DNA from: Margaritifera margaritifera
Taxonomy: Eukaryota > Mollusca > Bivalvia > Unionida > Margaritiferidae
DNA length: 64,000 nt
Assembly (NCBI GenBank): GCA_029931535.1
Contig: JAQPZY010000848.1
Span: 1 to 64,000 of the forward strand
Direction of reading: 5' to 3'
Shown: positions 1 to 12,212 of the stretch, in pieces
Position numbering within the stretch: the first letter of the stretch is position 1
How the letters are laid out: each line of letters opens with the position of its first letter
Notes under the pieces: generated by a model
Seen by the model: only the letters and a program-made list of their open reading frames with translations
Told to the model about the DNA's origin: nothing
The model's database searches: none
Made by a program: the position numbers and the translations under genes

Positions 1-349
1 GATCTGAGATTTTGTTAGCTCTGTGAGATTCACTCTATTCAATTGATATTAATTTATTGTGAATTGGTTCTCTCCATTTCTTGATATCTTTCAAGTTTTT
101 ATTCTCCAGGGTCTTATGTATTTTAGTATCACCTCTTTGTATAAACCGACTAGTAGCTTCGTCGTTAATTTAACATTTCGATAGGGCTACTGTTGATATT
201 TAAGTCTGTTAATTGTTTGATTTAGTGTTGGACTTTATACAGTCTCCAATATTGTATCTTCCTCCTCCGGTTTTGTCTCAATAAAATAATAAAATATAAA
301 ACGGCCACACCAAATCCTTTCAGAGAAATTTCTGTTTTAATTTTTTCAT

Positions 350-780
350 TTACTTAACGTGAAACAGCGTATGTTATAAGTATTACCGTGAATATCTATC
401 ACCTTTGTCTTCATTTTATATTTTGATATTCTATCTGTTTATGGTATATCTTTGTAATTGCACCTAATAACTATTAACATTGTTAAGAAACAAATTCTCG
501 GTGAAAACATGTCCCATTTGTAACAGGTAGACACTCCTGCAAACACGAATAATATGGATCAGTGTAAGTATTGGTCTAATTCTGATACAAGAAAATATGT
601 GTAAATCTATTTATGCTTCAAAACACAATCCGTATCCGATTCGGTAGGTGTATGTATAATTCTCTGGCTGTTGAATCCTAGCAATTGAGCATTGTAGTTG
701 TTGATATGTACTGTGTAAGTATTACCCGGAGTGATTTTAACTTCAGAGTTGTGTTTCAAACATTAAATATCAATACTTGA
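350..780 (-). pseudogene. Polinton-associated protein with LLGF motif, decayed (copy A)
   Basis: Minus-strand reading gives short open segments NNYNAQLLGFNSQR, ILFVFAGVSTC and KVIDIHGNTYNI, in that order but broken by stops. The plus strand at 23790-24180 shows the same series (NYNSKVLGFDSQR, ILFVFSGASTC, KVIDFHG), so both derive from one coding gene. It lies on the same strand as the integrase remains at 6.0-7.1 kb, so it probably belongs to the same Polinton copy. I do not recognise its function. A virion structural role is possible, since Polintons carry capsid genes, but this is a guess. Confidence 0.5.
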
Positions 781-2529
781 TTCATTATCACCATTTACAA
801 GCATTCTTTCTTTGACTTTTGTCATGTGCATTTTAGGATTGTAAACACCATCAACGTAAATCAGTTCGTATGTCATTACTTTTAATTTATGCACTAAAGG
901 TACCTTTTCTCAGTTCATCAGAGATATTGTGCTACCTAATAGCAAAATCTATTCTTTGCAATGAAATATATAGCTTATTAGCTCTGTTATGAATAGTATT
1001 CGTAAAATAGATTCCTTCTTATAGAGACTGTCGATTATAATACATTTCTCCATTTGTATATGATAAATGTAAGCAGCTAAGATTTGTGCGAAAGGTACAG
1101 GCTCCCGCCATAAAAGTTGTTCTATTCGGTTTGTGTCTTCGATCAGAGAGTGTTGTACCTTGGTCACCTGTGGTGACGGCTTTATATATCATTTCCTGCA
1201 ACAATTATAGACTACTTTCTATTCGCTGTAAGTTTATCCAAAAACCTCTTTCTTCTTTAGTTTTTACCCCTCCTCTAATTTCTTTTGCAATTACTGAATC
1301 CCCAGCTTTGCTGCGTATCCAATATCTTGGCTTCCTGTATTGTTTTGTTATTTCCTGATTGCGTTCTTTTTTTTTTTTTTTTTTTCGTTTTTTTTTATTT
1401 CTTTGTACCTGTATTGCTCATAGATGATGTAAATAACCCTATCGTGATTGATGTCATTGCCACTGATGGCCTTGTTTGTCATGTCGTTCACGCAGTTCAA
1501 ATAATGGCGTATCTTACTGTTTCATCATGTTCAAAATCTTGTTGTATATCAATTTCTCCTTGAAAGTTTTGGTAGCTGTTCCTACAATAACTAATCCAAC
1601 TGTTGTTATTCACATAAACCTGAAAGTGTTGTCATGCTAGACTTCACCCAGATGAAAACTATTTAGCTAATTTGTATTTGTTCTTGACACCTCGGTAGTG
1701 TTCAATCACTCTGACCAAATCATGTGTAATCTTGTTTATAGTTGCAGTCTTAAATTAATGTTATTGTCATTTGGTAGTTTGTGTTTCTTTTGCTTGCTTT
1801 TAAAGCATAAATGAAGTCATTTGAGCCTTTAGCACAGAATTACCTCACGGTAAACGTTTGCTTTTGCAAAACATTTATTGGGTAACAATTTTATCTGGTA
1901 GTAACCCTTGAGCTATGACCTGGCTAAAAGAAACAGGGATGAATAGCTTTACAACTTCTTCATGTTGTTGTTGTTGTTTTTTTTTTTTTTTTTTGTTTTT
2001 TTTACTTAAGGACAATTCTAAACCTCAATGGCTTTTTCAAAAGCATGTTGTAGGCTATCGTTAGAGCAGAGCTTACTGTAGCATGGTAATTTGTGTTCAC
2101 AATGTTGTTTGTTTTTGTCGAAATTTTCTGCAAGTATAAGCTATGCTATTTATTAGCCAAGAAAGTTAAAGCATTTCTTCCATGTAAGTTTGATTTTTTT
2201 TCTTTCATGTGCAGTGTTAACAATTTCTCAGGTTAAAGTTCATATGCTATTAGGTAGTAAATTGTGAACTGACTATGTGAAAATGGAATCATTAGTGTTG
2301 CATGTTCTCCAATATTCATGTCTGATATTGGATCTATTGATATCTTAAACGCCTTTTCCTTAACGGTTAAATCATTTCAGGAAGTGGATTGTATGTAGAC
2401 AAAATTGTGCCATGTTGTACTTTGTAATGATTTGCTGTTATTCTTTACTGATGTTGATTGTCTTGGTCTCAAACGTTATCTTACCCCAGGTTTTACTATT
2501 TTATCTGCTTTATAACATACTAAACTTTG
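781..2529. other. AT-rich stretch, no supportable gene
   Basis: Minus-strand open segments at 949-1204 precede the LLGF remains and may be its N-terminal part. Two T runs (about 1369-1405 and 1978-2002) lie here. Nothing else was recognised. Confidence 0.4.
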
Positions 2530-2787
2530 CTATATGACAGAATAAGCAAGATGATAAAAACAGCTTGTCCACCACATATACGATTTTATTTGAACTTCGT
2601 AAAGTTGTATTGCTCTTTCACGTAGTGTCTTGGCATCATCTTGCGATGTTTTTCTTTCCACGTTCATCTTTGACTTGTTTGAATTCTTATGAACGTTTCC
2701 CAAGTTGTCTGACAAGTTCAACTCTACGTGGATCTTTTGGTTTTCGAGAAGTAACCTTGTTTTCTCTTTCATTTTGCCTTCGTTCAC
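2530..2787 (-). pseudogene. Small charged open frame, probably transposon-derived
   Basis: An 85-codon minus-strand frame rich in Lys, Glu and Asn (LLLENQKIHVELNLSDN, then TLRERAIQLYEVQIKSYMWW). It looks like a coiled-coil protein and sits within the Polinton-derived block on the strand of the integrase. The next kilobase on the plus strand (2790-3420) also gives broken Lys/Glu-rich frames followed by a hydrophobic stretch near 3250-3330. No family was recognised. Confidence 0.25.
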
Positions 2788-3149
2788 CTTAAAACATGAG
2801 CAAGAGACAAAGCAAGAGCGTGATTAAACTGAGAGGGAAGATCAAGCAAGTAGATCAAACACATTGTGTTACTTAACAGATGGTGTTCACTTTTTGACGG
2901 TTAGCTCAATATAAATCTAAATCGAAGCAAAATTTCAATTCGATGTCATCGTGCCGAGGACACTTCAACTGCAGTGAAAAGATTATTTGCAACACAAAAA
3001 GAAATCTGATGTTGAAATGTCTCAAAAATAGATTGAAGAGTTAAAAGAACGAGATAAGCAAAAAAAACTACCCAAACAAAACATTGTATTAAATGAAAAT
3101 TTGGGACATGCTGAAGACAAAAAGCGCATTTAGTTGGACATCTCACATA

Positions 3150-5050
3150 GTTAGACAGAAAGTTAGAGAAAATATTGAAAAAGATAAATTCAAAAGTTAA
3201 TGAAAAATTATCAGAAGGCGAAAGGCTGAAAAAGTTTTAAAGAAAAGTGTGTAGCGATAGCTGCTACAGCCAATGTAATAGGCATGACGACGATATCAAC
3301 TATTGCTCTGTCTATTGCAAAGCTACGCTTTGATGAGAACACTTTCTCGATAAAAGACATTACTTGAATGATCATATGAATTGATGTATGTATCGGCTAT
3401 TTATAGCTTTGCTACCTAGGCACATGATCACCTGTAAACCTCTTATAAAGCTACATATGTTTTATTTTCAGACGGGAAAGCAAAAATGCTGCTATTTTGC
3501 AAGTATAATGTTCTGTATATTTAAAACTATAAATAAGCAATAACAGAAAAATCGTGTGATTTGTTTATATATAAATAAGTAAAACGTCTTAACTTGATTC
3601 TGACGGATTAAAAAGTTTGAGGCAGTGACAGAGGAGCATAATAAATATGTGTGCCGCTCTCCCTTCGGTAGACATGGTCTCCGTAGTCGACGAAGTAGGA
3701 ACTACTCCTAAACGTAAAGCTACAGCAGCTCCTATAACCATTAGGATCAATAGCATTGAGTGTTTATTTCATGATTTAAAAAAATAAATAAATTTTAAAA
3801 AATGAAATTCTTGATGTTTCTAAATTGCAATATGTCATTTTAATGCTAGAGTATTGGATCGCATTAGCAGATGTTATATGCACAGGCTCTGCTTTTCTGA
3901 GAGTAAATCACTATCATCTTAACCATTCTTCTCTACATAATTTTATTTCATTCTTGCTTTGTTTTTTCTAAACTGTTTGGTCATACAATCATGTTTACCG
4001 GCCTTTGAAATACCATTGTTTACTACATCGGTATTAGTGGGAGGATTTAATCCACGTCTAAACGAATCTTTGAATTTGTGTGAATTGCTGTTGTTTCAAA
4101 CGATTTTTATAATCAGGTCACGAGCAAAGTCCAATTTCACTTTTGATCGATTATGAAAAACTCGCTACGATTTTGTTATCGCAACCGTAATCGTTATCTC
4201 CTAAAATATACATTTATATTGTCTTTTGCTCGTAATTTGAACAGTAAAATCAGACTCTGCAATAAATGTTCCGTTCATAACTTGTCTGTCTAAGACGACG
4301 ATTTCATACGTTTGGATGATCTGATTTAATCTCCATATTCTCTTAGCTGTTAATCAATTCCTATCTTGCAGAATGAAATAAACCCAGCCAGTAGCTTTAT
4401 ATGTATCAATTATTTCATTAAAATAGCATACAGGGATTTAAGCTTCCAGTATCACCAACCGAATCTACAAATTCCTTTTTACGGTTTTTTCCCTTCAAAT
4501 CATAGATTTTTCCATATGATTTCAAGTGGTACCTATAATCAGCCAGGGATATTGCATTTTTGCTCTGGATGTATCTCCAGTAATGATATGGTGGGATGTT
4601 AAAATTGTTGAAGATCAAATCAAATTATTTTAAATCCATACCGTTGGTATTAGGATTAAAAACAACTTCTCCAGATAAATATATTGTTCGTTCGTTTTCT
4701 TATTTGAGGTAAACGTGAAACCCATAAACAGATTTAACAAATTCTCGAACACGGTGATATATTAAATGCTCGGAGGAAATTCCACAAGCTTCTGTTACCC
4801 TCGACCCTCCCCAATTTAGTTGATTATGCCACAGTCTCATGTCATGGTATGTATCTGTTCAGATATCTTAAAGTGTAGTTATCAATATTTGTTAATGGTT
4901 TACATGTCAAATATTCAGCTTCAGTGTGATAAATTTTTATCTCGTTAAATGATTGTGCAAACCCAGTAATGTACTGTCGTTATTAGTTCTTTTTAAATAT
5001 AAACTCCATTATTAAGTGTAAACAAAAATATTGTGAAATTGACTTTTCTT
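3150..5050. other. AT-rich stretch inside Polinton-derived block
   Basis: There are only short broken frames on both strands. Minus-strand fragments near 4000-4160 (RSKVKLDFARDLIIKIV) and 4418-4618 have coding-like composition and lie between Polinton pieces, but I cannot assign them. Confidence 0.3.
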
Positions 5051-5099
5051 GTATAATTATATTGAGCTTCTAACTACCGGTTTTCCACATTCACATGCA

Positions 5100-6000
5100 G
5101 TTGTGTGTTGATCTCTCTCTCTCTCTCATTTTACACTCTTGACATCACCTGTACTTTTAATTTTGTTTCTCCAATTCCTCTATCAGTTTTTCTCTTATTG
5201 CATTGTGTATCTCGCATATTGCTTGTACCATTGATCTGTGTGGGTTTGTTTCAAAATGTAAATGCAGGTTCAATGAAAACTGTATCTTCAAAATATTTAC
5301 ATCCAAACACTATGAAAAATGTACTGGGTTTTACTTCATCCATGTGATGTAACAATTCTTCCCATAATAATTGTGATTTAAGGTTTTATGAATGAAGTTG
5401 TATACAGTCAAAGTTTTCTCCACAAAAATTCATAATGTATGGTGCAATTCCTATCTCTTTGAATTATTTCTGAAAGAAGTTTAGATATCCTCATGATTGC
5501 ATCAACATTGATATGATTTTCCTTACCTTTTCTCCTGTTCATAATCTTAGAGACCAGCTTGTAGTCTTTCATGTTTTTTAGACGTTGTTGTAATACGTTT
5601 AATATATTTTAATGCTATCTCTGTCCTCATTATTACATCAACATTTATATAACTTCATTACCCTTCATCTTGTTCAAAGTCTTATAGACTTGTTTTTAGT
5701 CTTTTACATCGTATTTGTTTTTCAGCCTTTTTGTAAATAAGATCAACTTCACTTTTTTAAAATGTTATATCATTTCATTTCTTCTGTGATATCCTTTATT
5801 ATCCTGTTAGAACACTGTATAGACTGGGTCGTTCTATTGGGTGTTTCATGAGTACCACTTTTTTGTGTTTATTTTGAAGATGTTTTTGGATGTGCTTTCT
5901 TTCCTCTCTCTGGTTTTGTAATCTACACGAAATCGCATGCCGTGAAATCCTTCATTTTATAATACGATTGTTTGCATTAACTTTCACATTCTAGATACTC
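5100..6000 (-). pseudogene. Decayed Polinton frame downstream of integrase (copy A)
   Basis: Broken minus-strand frames include IKDITEEMK (about 5770-5830) and KDYKLVSKIMNRRKGK (about 5500-5570). IKDITEEMK also occurs on the minus strand near 48320, again just below the integrase remains, so the two regions are copies of the same element. Function unknown. Confidence 0.4.
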
Positions 6001-6039
6001 GTTATCTTTCAAAGACTAAAAGTTCTCCAGCTCCTTAAT

Positions 6040-7070
6040 ACTGCTATTAATGTATTGTACATCTGCCGTCTCAAAAGAGAGATGTACCTTTGGTACATTA
6101 TTTATTATAATAGCATAATATTTTAGCTATCCCCTAACTGCTTATCGACTCATCATATCCTTTCAATTTCACGAGTACATAACATTCACTTTTCATCCTT
6201 TGTGTTTTTTCCAGCTCTGAATATGCCATCTTTTTTGTTCTATAGAAAGACTTCTTGTTGACCAAACGTGCCCTCTATAGGATTCCTCTTCAAAACTTCA
6301 CATAAAATGACTTGCCTGATTTGTAATATGTACTCTGTAAATGAGGCAAGGTTGACCTTTCCAAAAATTGTTTCATATTTTCAAATTCTGATTGTCTCAC
6401 CTATTTAAGACTTGGGTGTTCCAAATGAAACAGTTTTCAAGTAACCGAGTAGGTTGATACATCCTTTTGATGTGTTTTCTTCCTTCAACTGCTGTCATAT
6501 CTATCAATTTGTTATGAATATTATTTTATCCCTGAGTTAGCTTTGGTCAAACGTTCACACATTTTCTGGTTTCATTTTGAATGAAATACTTCCTCGTTCT
6601 AGTTTTTAAGCTTCTGATAAACCTTTTCATGACAAATACTTTTTTGCCCGAGTAAGTTGAAAAGTATTCAATGTTTGCCATGACCAGCAAATCCTTAACT
6701 TTACCGTTGTAAAACTCTTTTTTCAAACTGTATCTTTTCAGTATTTCTGTGTCTAAATATGTCTCTGAAGCATCGTGTATGTCATCCCCCATTTTGGTTT
6801 CACTTTATCAGCCTACGAGTATTTTTTAAAAAAATACCACTGTCAAAATGTATTTATATCCATTGTTGTCTTTTTCACCTGCTTGCGTGTCAACAATGTC
6901 GACATACGTCATTTGCATGACTAAGATATACATTATTATAGGGAAATTGTTGCATCGCTTGCTTGTGGAACGTGCAAGTAGATTGTTCAATTAGCCATGC
7001 TTTCAAGTCAGTGTCTTTTTTCCCAGTTAATTTGTTCCCACACTTGATTTATAAGCGTGTTTTGCAACTG
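6040..7070 (-). pseudogene. Polinton/Maverick integrase with chromodomain, decayed (copy A)
   Basis: The longest intact piece, 6547-6792 minus, contains EFYNGKVKDLL, NIEYFSTYSG and RFIRSLKTRTRKYF. This is the pattern of the retroviral-type integrase of Polintons around the second and third catalytic acidic residues. Upstream on the minus strand (about 6960-7040) WLIEQSTCTFHKQAM fits the N-terminal linker. Below it, GTFGQQEVF, then KKDGIFRAGK and YVLVKLKGYDES (about 6150-6290), fit the C-terminal region and chromodomain. The pieces lie in different frames with many stops, so the gene is dead. Polinton integrase inserts the element by cutting and joining DNA. The copy at 48.6-49.6 kb aligns to it. 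Confidence 0.7.
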
Positions 7071-7109
7071 GACTTCGGGATCGTAGTAAAGATGTCTTAA
7101 AGAAATTAA

Positions 7110-7830
7110 AAATATCAAGAGAATACGTTATAGATCATACATTATGTCTATGTGTTATCAACAAGCCAACACAACAACCGTCTAAAACAGGTACTTTTAT
7201 TTCACCAATTTGTTAAGTTTGTGAATCCTTTCAAACATACGAATGATTTCATATGTTTTTCCTTTCCTATAGTTGACTTTGCTAGGGCTACTTCATATAC
7301 TGAGACACAATGCATTGTTAGGAATCAAACTTTATTTCCGTAAATTCTATCTATGTTCCTCTTTTGGTACAATCGTTGTAGATTGACCTTGTAAAATTTC
7401 CAAAATTTTTAAGTTGTGCTGTAATAATAGCAGAATACAAATTTGTGTATTTCCCACCATCTTATACAGAATTTATTCCTTTTTGGTACTGTACTATTTT
7501 ATCCATCCTGCCATAACGGCTGATGCTGCGTGTTTCAATGTTATCTTATATAGAAAGTAATGTGTAAACCTGCATCTTTTCTAAAACATTGGAGAATGTC
7601 ATTCCTATGTTTGATATAAAAAAATTAACATTATTATTCTCTTGAATATTATTATTTGACACAACTAGTTTTTACCACACTTTTATATGATCCAAACTTG
7701 TAAACAAATATCTTCAGATGCCGACATTGACGTTTTCATTGTAAGGTCGTGAAATATCTCCATCACCTGTCTGAAAACCGTTAAATTCAATACATTGAAG
7801 CTTTGTACAATGAAGAAAACTATATATATA
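7110..7830 (-). pseudogene. Polinton-associated unnamed gene upstream of integrase, decayed (copy A)
   Basis: Minus-strand frames here match those at 53690-54480 (shared pieces: FREVIEMF versus FRQVMEIF; VVISNNNE versus VVSNNNIQ; a cysteine-rich RCMFCWF versus GCCVGLL segment). In both places the gene lies just 5' of the integrase on the same strand. I do not recognise the family. The match stops near 7830, where the Penelope-like element region begins. Confidence 0.5.
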
Positions 7831-7839
7831 TACAGCACC

Positions 7840-8220
7840 ATCGCACTCTCTTACACCATTTCCAAGAAACAAACACAGTCACTAAAGGACTTCAAATCTT
7901 CAAATTCATCTTAAGCTTCAACTTATTGGCAAGATATCTAACAGATTCAATAAAAGATGGAGTAAATAACCCAAGATGCGTCCATGAAACTCACAGACAT
8001 ACTTACGGGATATTTAAACCATCAGTATATTATCAGATTAGCAACCATCGGAATTATTAAAAGTGAGTTTGCTTCAGTTTTCACACAGGAACAATTAAAA
8101 ACTGTTTGCTCTAAATTAAATAAGGATCAACAGAGATTCTCTGTAAAGCTAAACAAAGTTAAAGAAAGAAAACTCAAAAGATCCAACATGCAACCAAATC
8201 ACTGTCCTGATTAACCTTCA
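7840..8220 (+). other. Coding-like stretch before the Penelope element
   Basis: Two overlapping plus-strand frames (7803-8060 and 7984-8214) read LLARYLTDSIKDGVNN and GIIKSEFASVFTQEQL. They may be the decayed N-terminal part of the Penelope-like ORF, but I cannot recognise a domain. Confidence 0.3.
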
Positions 8221-9011
8221 ACTAACGAAACTTTTATTTAAAATAAGGAAAAAAATCGCCGTAAAAGAGACCCACGTAAACAACGAAAATTCCTTCAGCT
8301 GTTACTAGCATAGTGGTTCATATCTCAAAAGAACAACTTACAGAGGTAAAAATAAAACTGTTATCAACAGGTTTGAGTTTCTGTTCCCGCCCAAAGACAG
8401 AGGCAAGCTGTAATAGAACGTTGACGACTTTAGCCGCCAACTGAGACTCAAGCCCCCTTTTGTCCTGCAGTCAGAAAAAAATGAAGCAGAGGGATATATC
8501 AACGCGACCGACCCATGCTTTGAAAGAAAAGTAGTCGGACCCAACCAAAAAGCTCAATTGCAATCTAGAAGCCTTCATCATCTCAGTTGAAAACGATAGT
8601 ACAAACAAATCAACCATCCTAGCTGATATTTAAACTTAAGCGAATAAGAGAAAGATGCCCTACATTCATTGAAAAACAAAACAGACATTATAATCAATCC
8701 TGCAGATAAGGACTTCGCAGTGGTCGTTATGAATCGGGAAGACTGCATAAATAAAGCAAATAGACAATTAAGTGACGCCTCCAACACTGGACTATGCACA
8801 AACAATTACAAATATTATTGACAGCGCGTACTAAATCGCACACTTTGACCAGCAAACCAAAGACTACTCAAGCCCAGAAAACCCTTGAGCAGGAAGATTG
8901 TATCTTCTACCTAAAATCCACAAACAAGGAAACCCGGCAGACATATAAGCTCCAGTGACGGGCATCCCACAGAAAGGATATCAGAATATCTGGATCATTT
9001 CATAAGACCAC

Positions 9012-9347
9012 ATGTCAACAAATTACCATCCAGATTACCTCATAAAAAGCAATGCAAGCGAACCATTACCGACAGAAACAATGCTTGTTTCCTTAGACGT
9101 TACATCCATGTATACTAATATATCGCTCAGAGAAGGGATACAGGCGTTTAAGGAAGCATGGAAAACAAGAATTGTTGACTATCCGCCCACTCATTTCCTA
9201 CTTAAACTTCTTGAGCTAGTCTTAAAGCTCAATAACTTTGTATTCAATGAAGAAAACTACCTCCAAATCAACGGAACCGCAATGGGTGAAAAAGTGGCCC
9301 CCTCGTATGCTAATAATTTTATGGGAAGGCTGGAGGGTCAACTTTAG
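9012..9347 (+). pseudogene. Penelope reverse transcriptase, central fragment
   Basis: Intact 111-codon piece with [12 protein letters not shown] (motif A, catalytic Asp in LDVTS) and [19 protein letters not shown] (motif B). A stop near 9346 separates it from the motif C region in another frame (9357-9581), where FIND replaces the expected Y/F-x-D-D. Confidence 0.78.
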
Positions 9348-10130
9348 CATTGAGCATTGGTGGAACTTATACCATACCAGTGGGTACGCTTCATCAATGA
9401 TATAGAAATGAAGTGGCAACATGGAAGAGAAAATCTGGATGACTTTAGGTCAAAAGCAAACAACTTTCATCCTTCAACAAACTTAACGGCAGAAGTTTCC
9501 AGTTCAAACCGCGTTTTTCTGGACACAGCTATTATTATTAGAAAACAAACTCCACATATACATCTACTTAAAATCAACTGATAAACACCAGTATATTCTC
9601 CCATCGAGCTGTCATCCAAAGCATTGCATTGGGAACATTCCCTATAGCCAGGCACTGAGGATACGCAGAATTTGCTCCAACGATGAAACATTCCATTAAA
9701 GATCTGAAGAGTTCTCTGAACATTTGATGAACCGAGGCTCCAACAAAGACCTGATAGCAGAGGCAACACAAAGGGCTAAACAAGCAAACCGTAATTATCT
9801 ACTAAAATATAGAGAAAAGGAAAAGGTTGATCGGATATCAATTCTCATGACCTACCATCCAGACAACCCCAAAGTAGGCAAAATCATCCAGAAACACTGG
9901 CCCATCGTGGAATCTTGTGACACACTAAAGTTAATCCTCCAGAACAAAAACCAGTAGTAGCCTGCTGCAGACCGCAAAACCTCAAAGACATTCTAGTCAG
10001 AGCGAAGCTAATAGCAACCACAAGCCAAGGCCATCCTTTCAAATCTGGATCCTGTGGTGAAAAAGGTGCAAGACCTGTCAACGTATGATAGAGACCAGCA
10101 CATTCTCTAGCACAGCGACGAGCGAAAAAT

Positions 10131-10484
10131 TTGACATACTTGGCTCAAAAAGAACGTGCACAACAGAGGATGAAATTTTATTTCATCACATGTGAGACCT
10201 GCGGCCTTCAGTATGTCGGAGAAACCGAAAAGCTACCCAAAAGGATCAATCTTCACATATCTGATTGGATGACAAAGAAGCTGGACAGAAGTCCAGTTGC
10301 AGAACACTTCTCTTCCCTTGACCACACTTTCAGTGATGTAACACTAACTGCAGTTGCTCACAACCCCAACTGGAGTTCCGAAACCATGAAGGAAAAGGAA
10401 TCTTACAGGATACGACGCCTTAGAACACTGAAACCAAGCGGCATAAAGCAAGAAGACTCCAAAAGAACAACCACACGCAAATAA
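10131..10484 (+). pseudogene. Penelope GIY-YIG endonuclease domain
   Basis: The 117-codon piece begins in mid-protein. FYFITCETCGLQYVGET is the GIY-YIG core with the CxxC pair usual in Penelope proteins; RINLHISDW and PVAEHFSSLDHTFSDV follow, as in this nuclease. The glutamate near the end (KEKESYRIRRL) fits the conserved helix. It nicks DNA to start target-primed reverse transcription in the family. It is the best preserved part of the element, ending at TAA 10482-10484. Confidence 0.78.
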
Positions 10485-10499
10485 AATCATCATTTGTGT

Positions 10500-10745
10500 A
10501 CAGCCGCCACTTTTTCAATTAAATAATTAATTCATTTTGCTCATTAGTCACTCACTCACATGTAAGTTCTTCCTGGTTATTATTGCTATGATCATTACTC
10601 GCGTTACAGAAACAATGAAATATCCGGGATATAATTTATTGTTTCACCACTTTACATTAAAAAATAGATGGCGCTATATCTCCTCCCTTGTAAGTCAATA
10701 CCAACTAGTTTACCACATCATCAGTCAAGTTGAAGCCAACAAAGC
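10500..10745. other. No feature recognised
   Basis: AT-rich sequence after the Penelope element. A (TG)n run follows at 10751-10770. Confidence 0.4.
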
Positions 10746-10799
10746 GAAAATGTGTGTGTGTGTGTGTGTGCATGCATGTGGAAAAAGAATATTGTCATA

Positions 10800-10895
10800 C
10801 AGGTTGCTACTAAGATTCGAACACAGGTCTGATGGTTACGACACCCATAGCCTTGCCTGCACGCACAAACCGTAATGCTCTATCAAGTAAATTCA
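10800..10895 (-). repeat. tRNA-derived SINE head
   Basis: On the minus strand TTGATAGAGCATTACGG resembles a pol III A box region, and TGTTCGAATCT about 60 bases later fits the B box. The spacing fits a tRNA-like promoter. It does not fold into a clean tRNA with all arms, so it is called SINE-derived and not a tRNA gene. Confidence 0.4.
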
Positions 10896-10966
10896 CGTAC
10901 CCATTAAAAGAATGGAACATAGACTTTGAGATAGGCATCAGTGCGTAGCAGACCCACTCGTATGGA

Positions 10967-11088
10967 CAGGGCCGGATTAAGACCTTTAGAGGCCCTAAGT
11001 ACTGAAACGAATGTGGTGCCCCCGATATGTAATTGAAAATAAAAACAATACTAAACTGTAATTTCTCTTCTCTTTTTATTTTTTACTT

Positions 11089-11119
<31 letters not shown>

Positions 11120-11195
11120 TTTTTTTTTTGGTGCTCCTGCTTTACTGATGCCCTAAGCGCGTGCTTATTCTGCCTATTGGGTAATCCAGCACATG
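10967..11195 (+). mobile_element. hAT-like non-autonomous element 1 with 8-bp target duplication
   Basis: Starts CAGGGCCGGATTAAG and ends GGGTAATCCAGCACATG, imperfect inverted ends sharing GGATTA. Flanks CGTATGGA (10959-10966) and CGTACGGA (11196-11203) are 8-bp duplications with one mismatch, the size made by hAT transposases. It has no coding capacity. A (TTTA)n run sits inside (about 11090-11121). Confidence 0.7.
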
Positions 11196-11203
11196 CGTAC
11201 GGA

Positions 11204-12210
11204 GGCCTAGTAACTCCTTATTCATGTCATCTAAATACACATTCACTCCAGATTTCTCTAACAGAAATCAAGGCATATATAAGTTAATATAGACAATTAC
11301 AAACATAGGTGTAGAAAGTGCTATCCCTGTATCCAACAGGAGGATGCGTGATAATATGAAGTGAAGTTATATATGGAGAATGCTATTATACCGGTTAGAA
11401 GCGGGTTACGGCACCAATCACCTTGTCCGCATGCATCAACCCCCATACCCTCTCGACCAACACATTACAGAAATATCATTACAACAGAAAATTCGGATAG
11501 CGACAGAAAATTCATAGCAACATACGTGTTCCGTGGCTATATGATCTTTGTAACGAAATATTTAGCTATTATACTTAATATAATATTAGATATGATGTAG
11601 ATATTTATTTTATTATTCATTCTTCTCATTTATACATGCTGGTTTGGCAACGATAAGACAAAGGTGATAACTTCTTTAACTTAGAGTAATAAGACGACAA
11701 ATAATGGCTAGATACTAACTTGGTGAATAATTGTAGCAACAAATGTTTGCATATATGCACGCCATTTAATATGAGCAGAGATGATATGGAATTTTCGCCT
11801 CCAACGAACGCAATGGAAAATCCCCGGCCAAACGCATAATATATTTGAAGTTTACTGAAATTACCTTGCCCGATACGAACACGGTTAAGATGAACATTCG
11901 CACAATACGAACAGATTTTTAAAAACTGTCATCTCAACTATAATGATTTTCATACCTTTAATACGAACATATAGAATGATAACTGCCTTTTACGAAGGTA
12001 AAATGCCCCTGGTACCTTTCCTTTAGTGATATACAGTGTCATTATACACAACCACGATCAAACGTTTATTTAAAGCTATTTAAGCTAATTAATTGTGAAC
12101 TCCAATTAATGTCTTGCTCCAAGGAAAAAAAAATTCTTGAAAATATTGAGTATCACTTTTTCACAGTGTTTATTATATCCGTTTTGTACGCTTCATAAAA
12201 GCTGACAAAT
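11204..12210. other. Mostly unassigned; possible second SINE head
   Basis: On the minus strand at 11390-11470, GGTCGAGAGGGTATGGGGG and a weak B box resemble the 10.8-kb SINE head. No gene was recognised in the rest. Confidence 0.3.
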
Positions 12211-12212
12211 AT

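Larger units (their letters stand above)
8230..10490 (+). mobile_element. Penelope-like retroelement, decayed
   Basis: Plus-strand frames give reverse-transcriptase segments in order: NPADKDFAVVVMNRED (about 8695-8750), [18 protein letters not shown] (about 9090-9140) and [20 protein letters not shown] (about 9265-9330). A broken YxDD block follows (FIND at 9390-9401) and then a C-terminal GIY-YIG endonuclease. The combination of reverse transcriptase and GIY-YIG endonuclease defines Penelope-like elements. At least five frame changes or stops show it is inactive. No terminal repeats were identified. Confidence 0.8.

Noticed and set aside
10800..10895. Functional tRNA gene on the minus strand
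   Set aside because: Box A and B words are present but no acceptor stem or proper anticodon arm can be formed.
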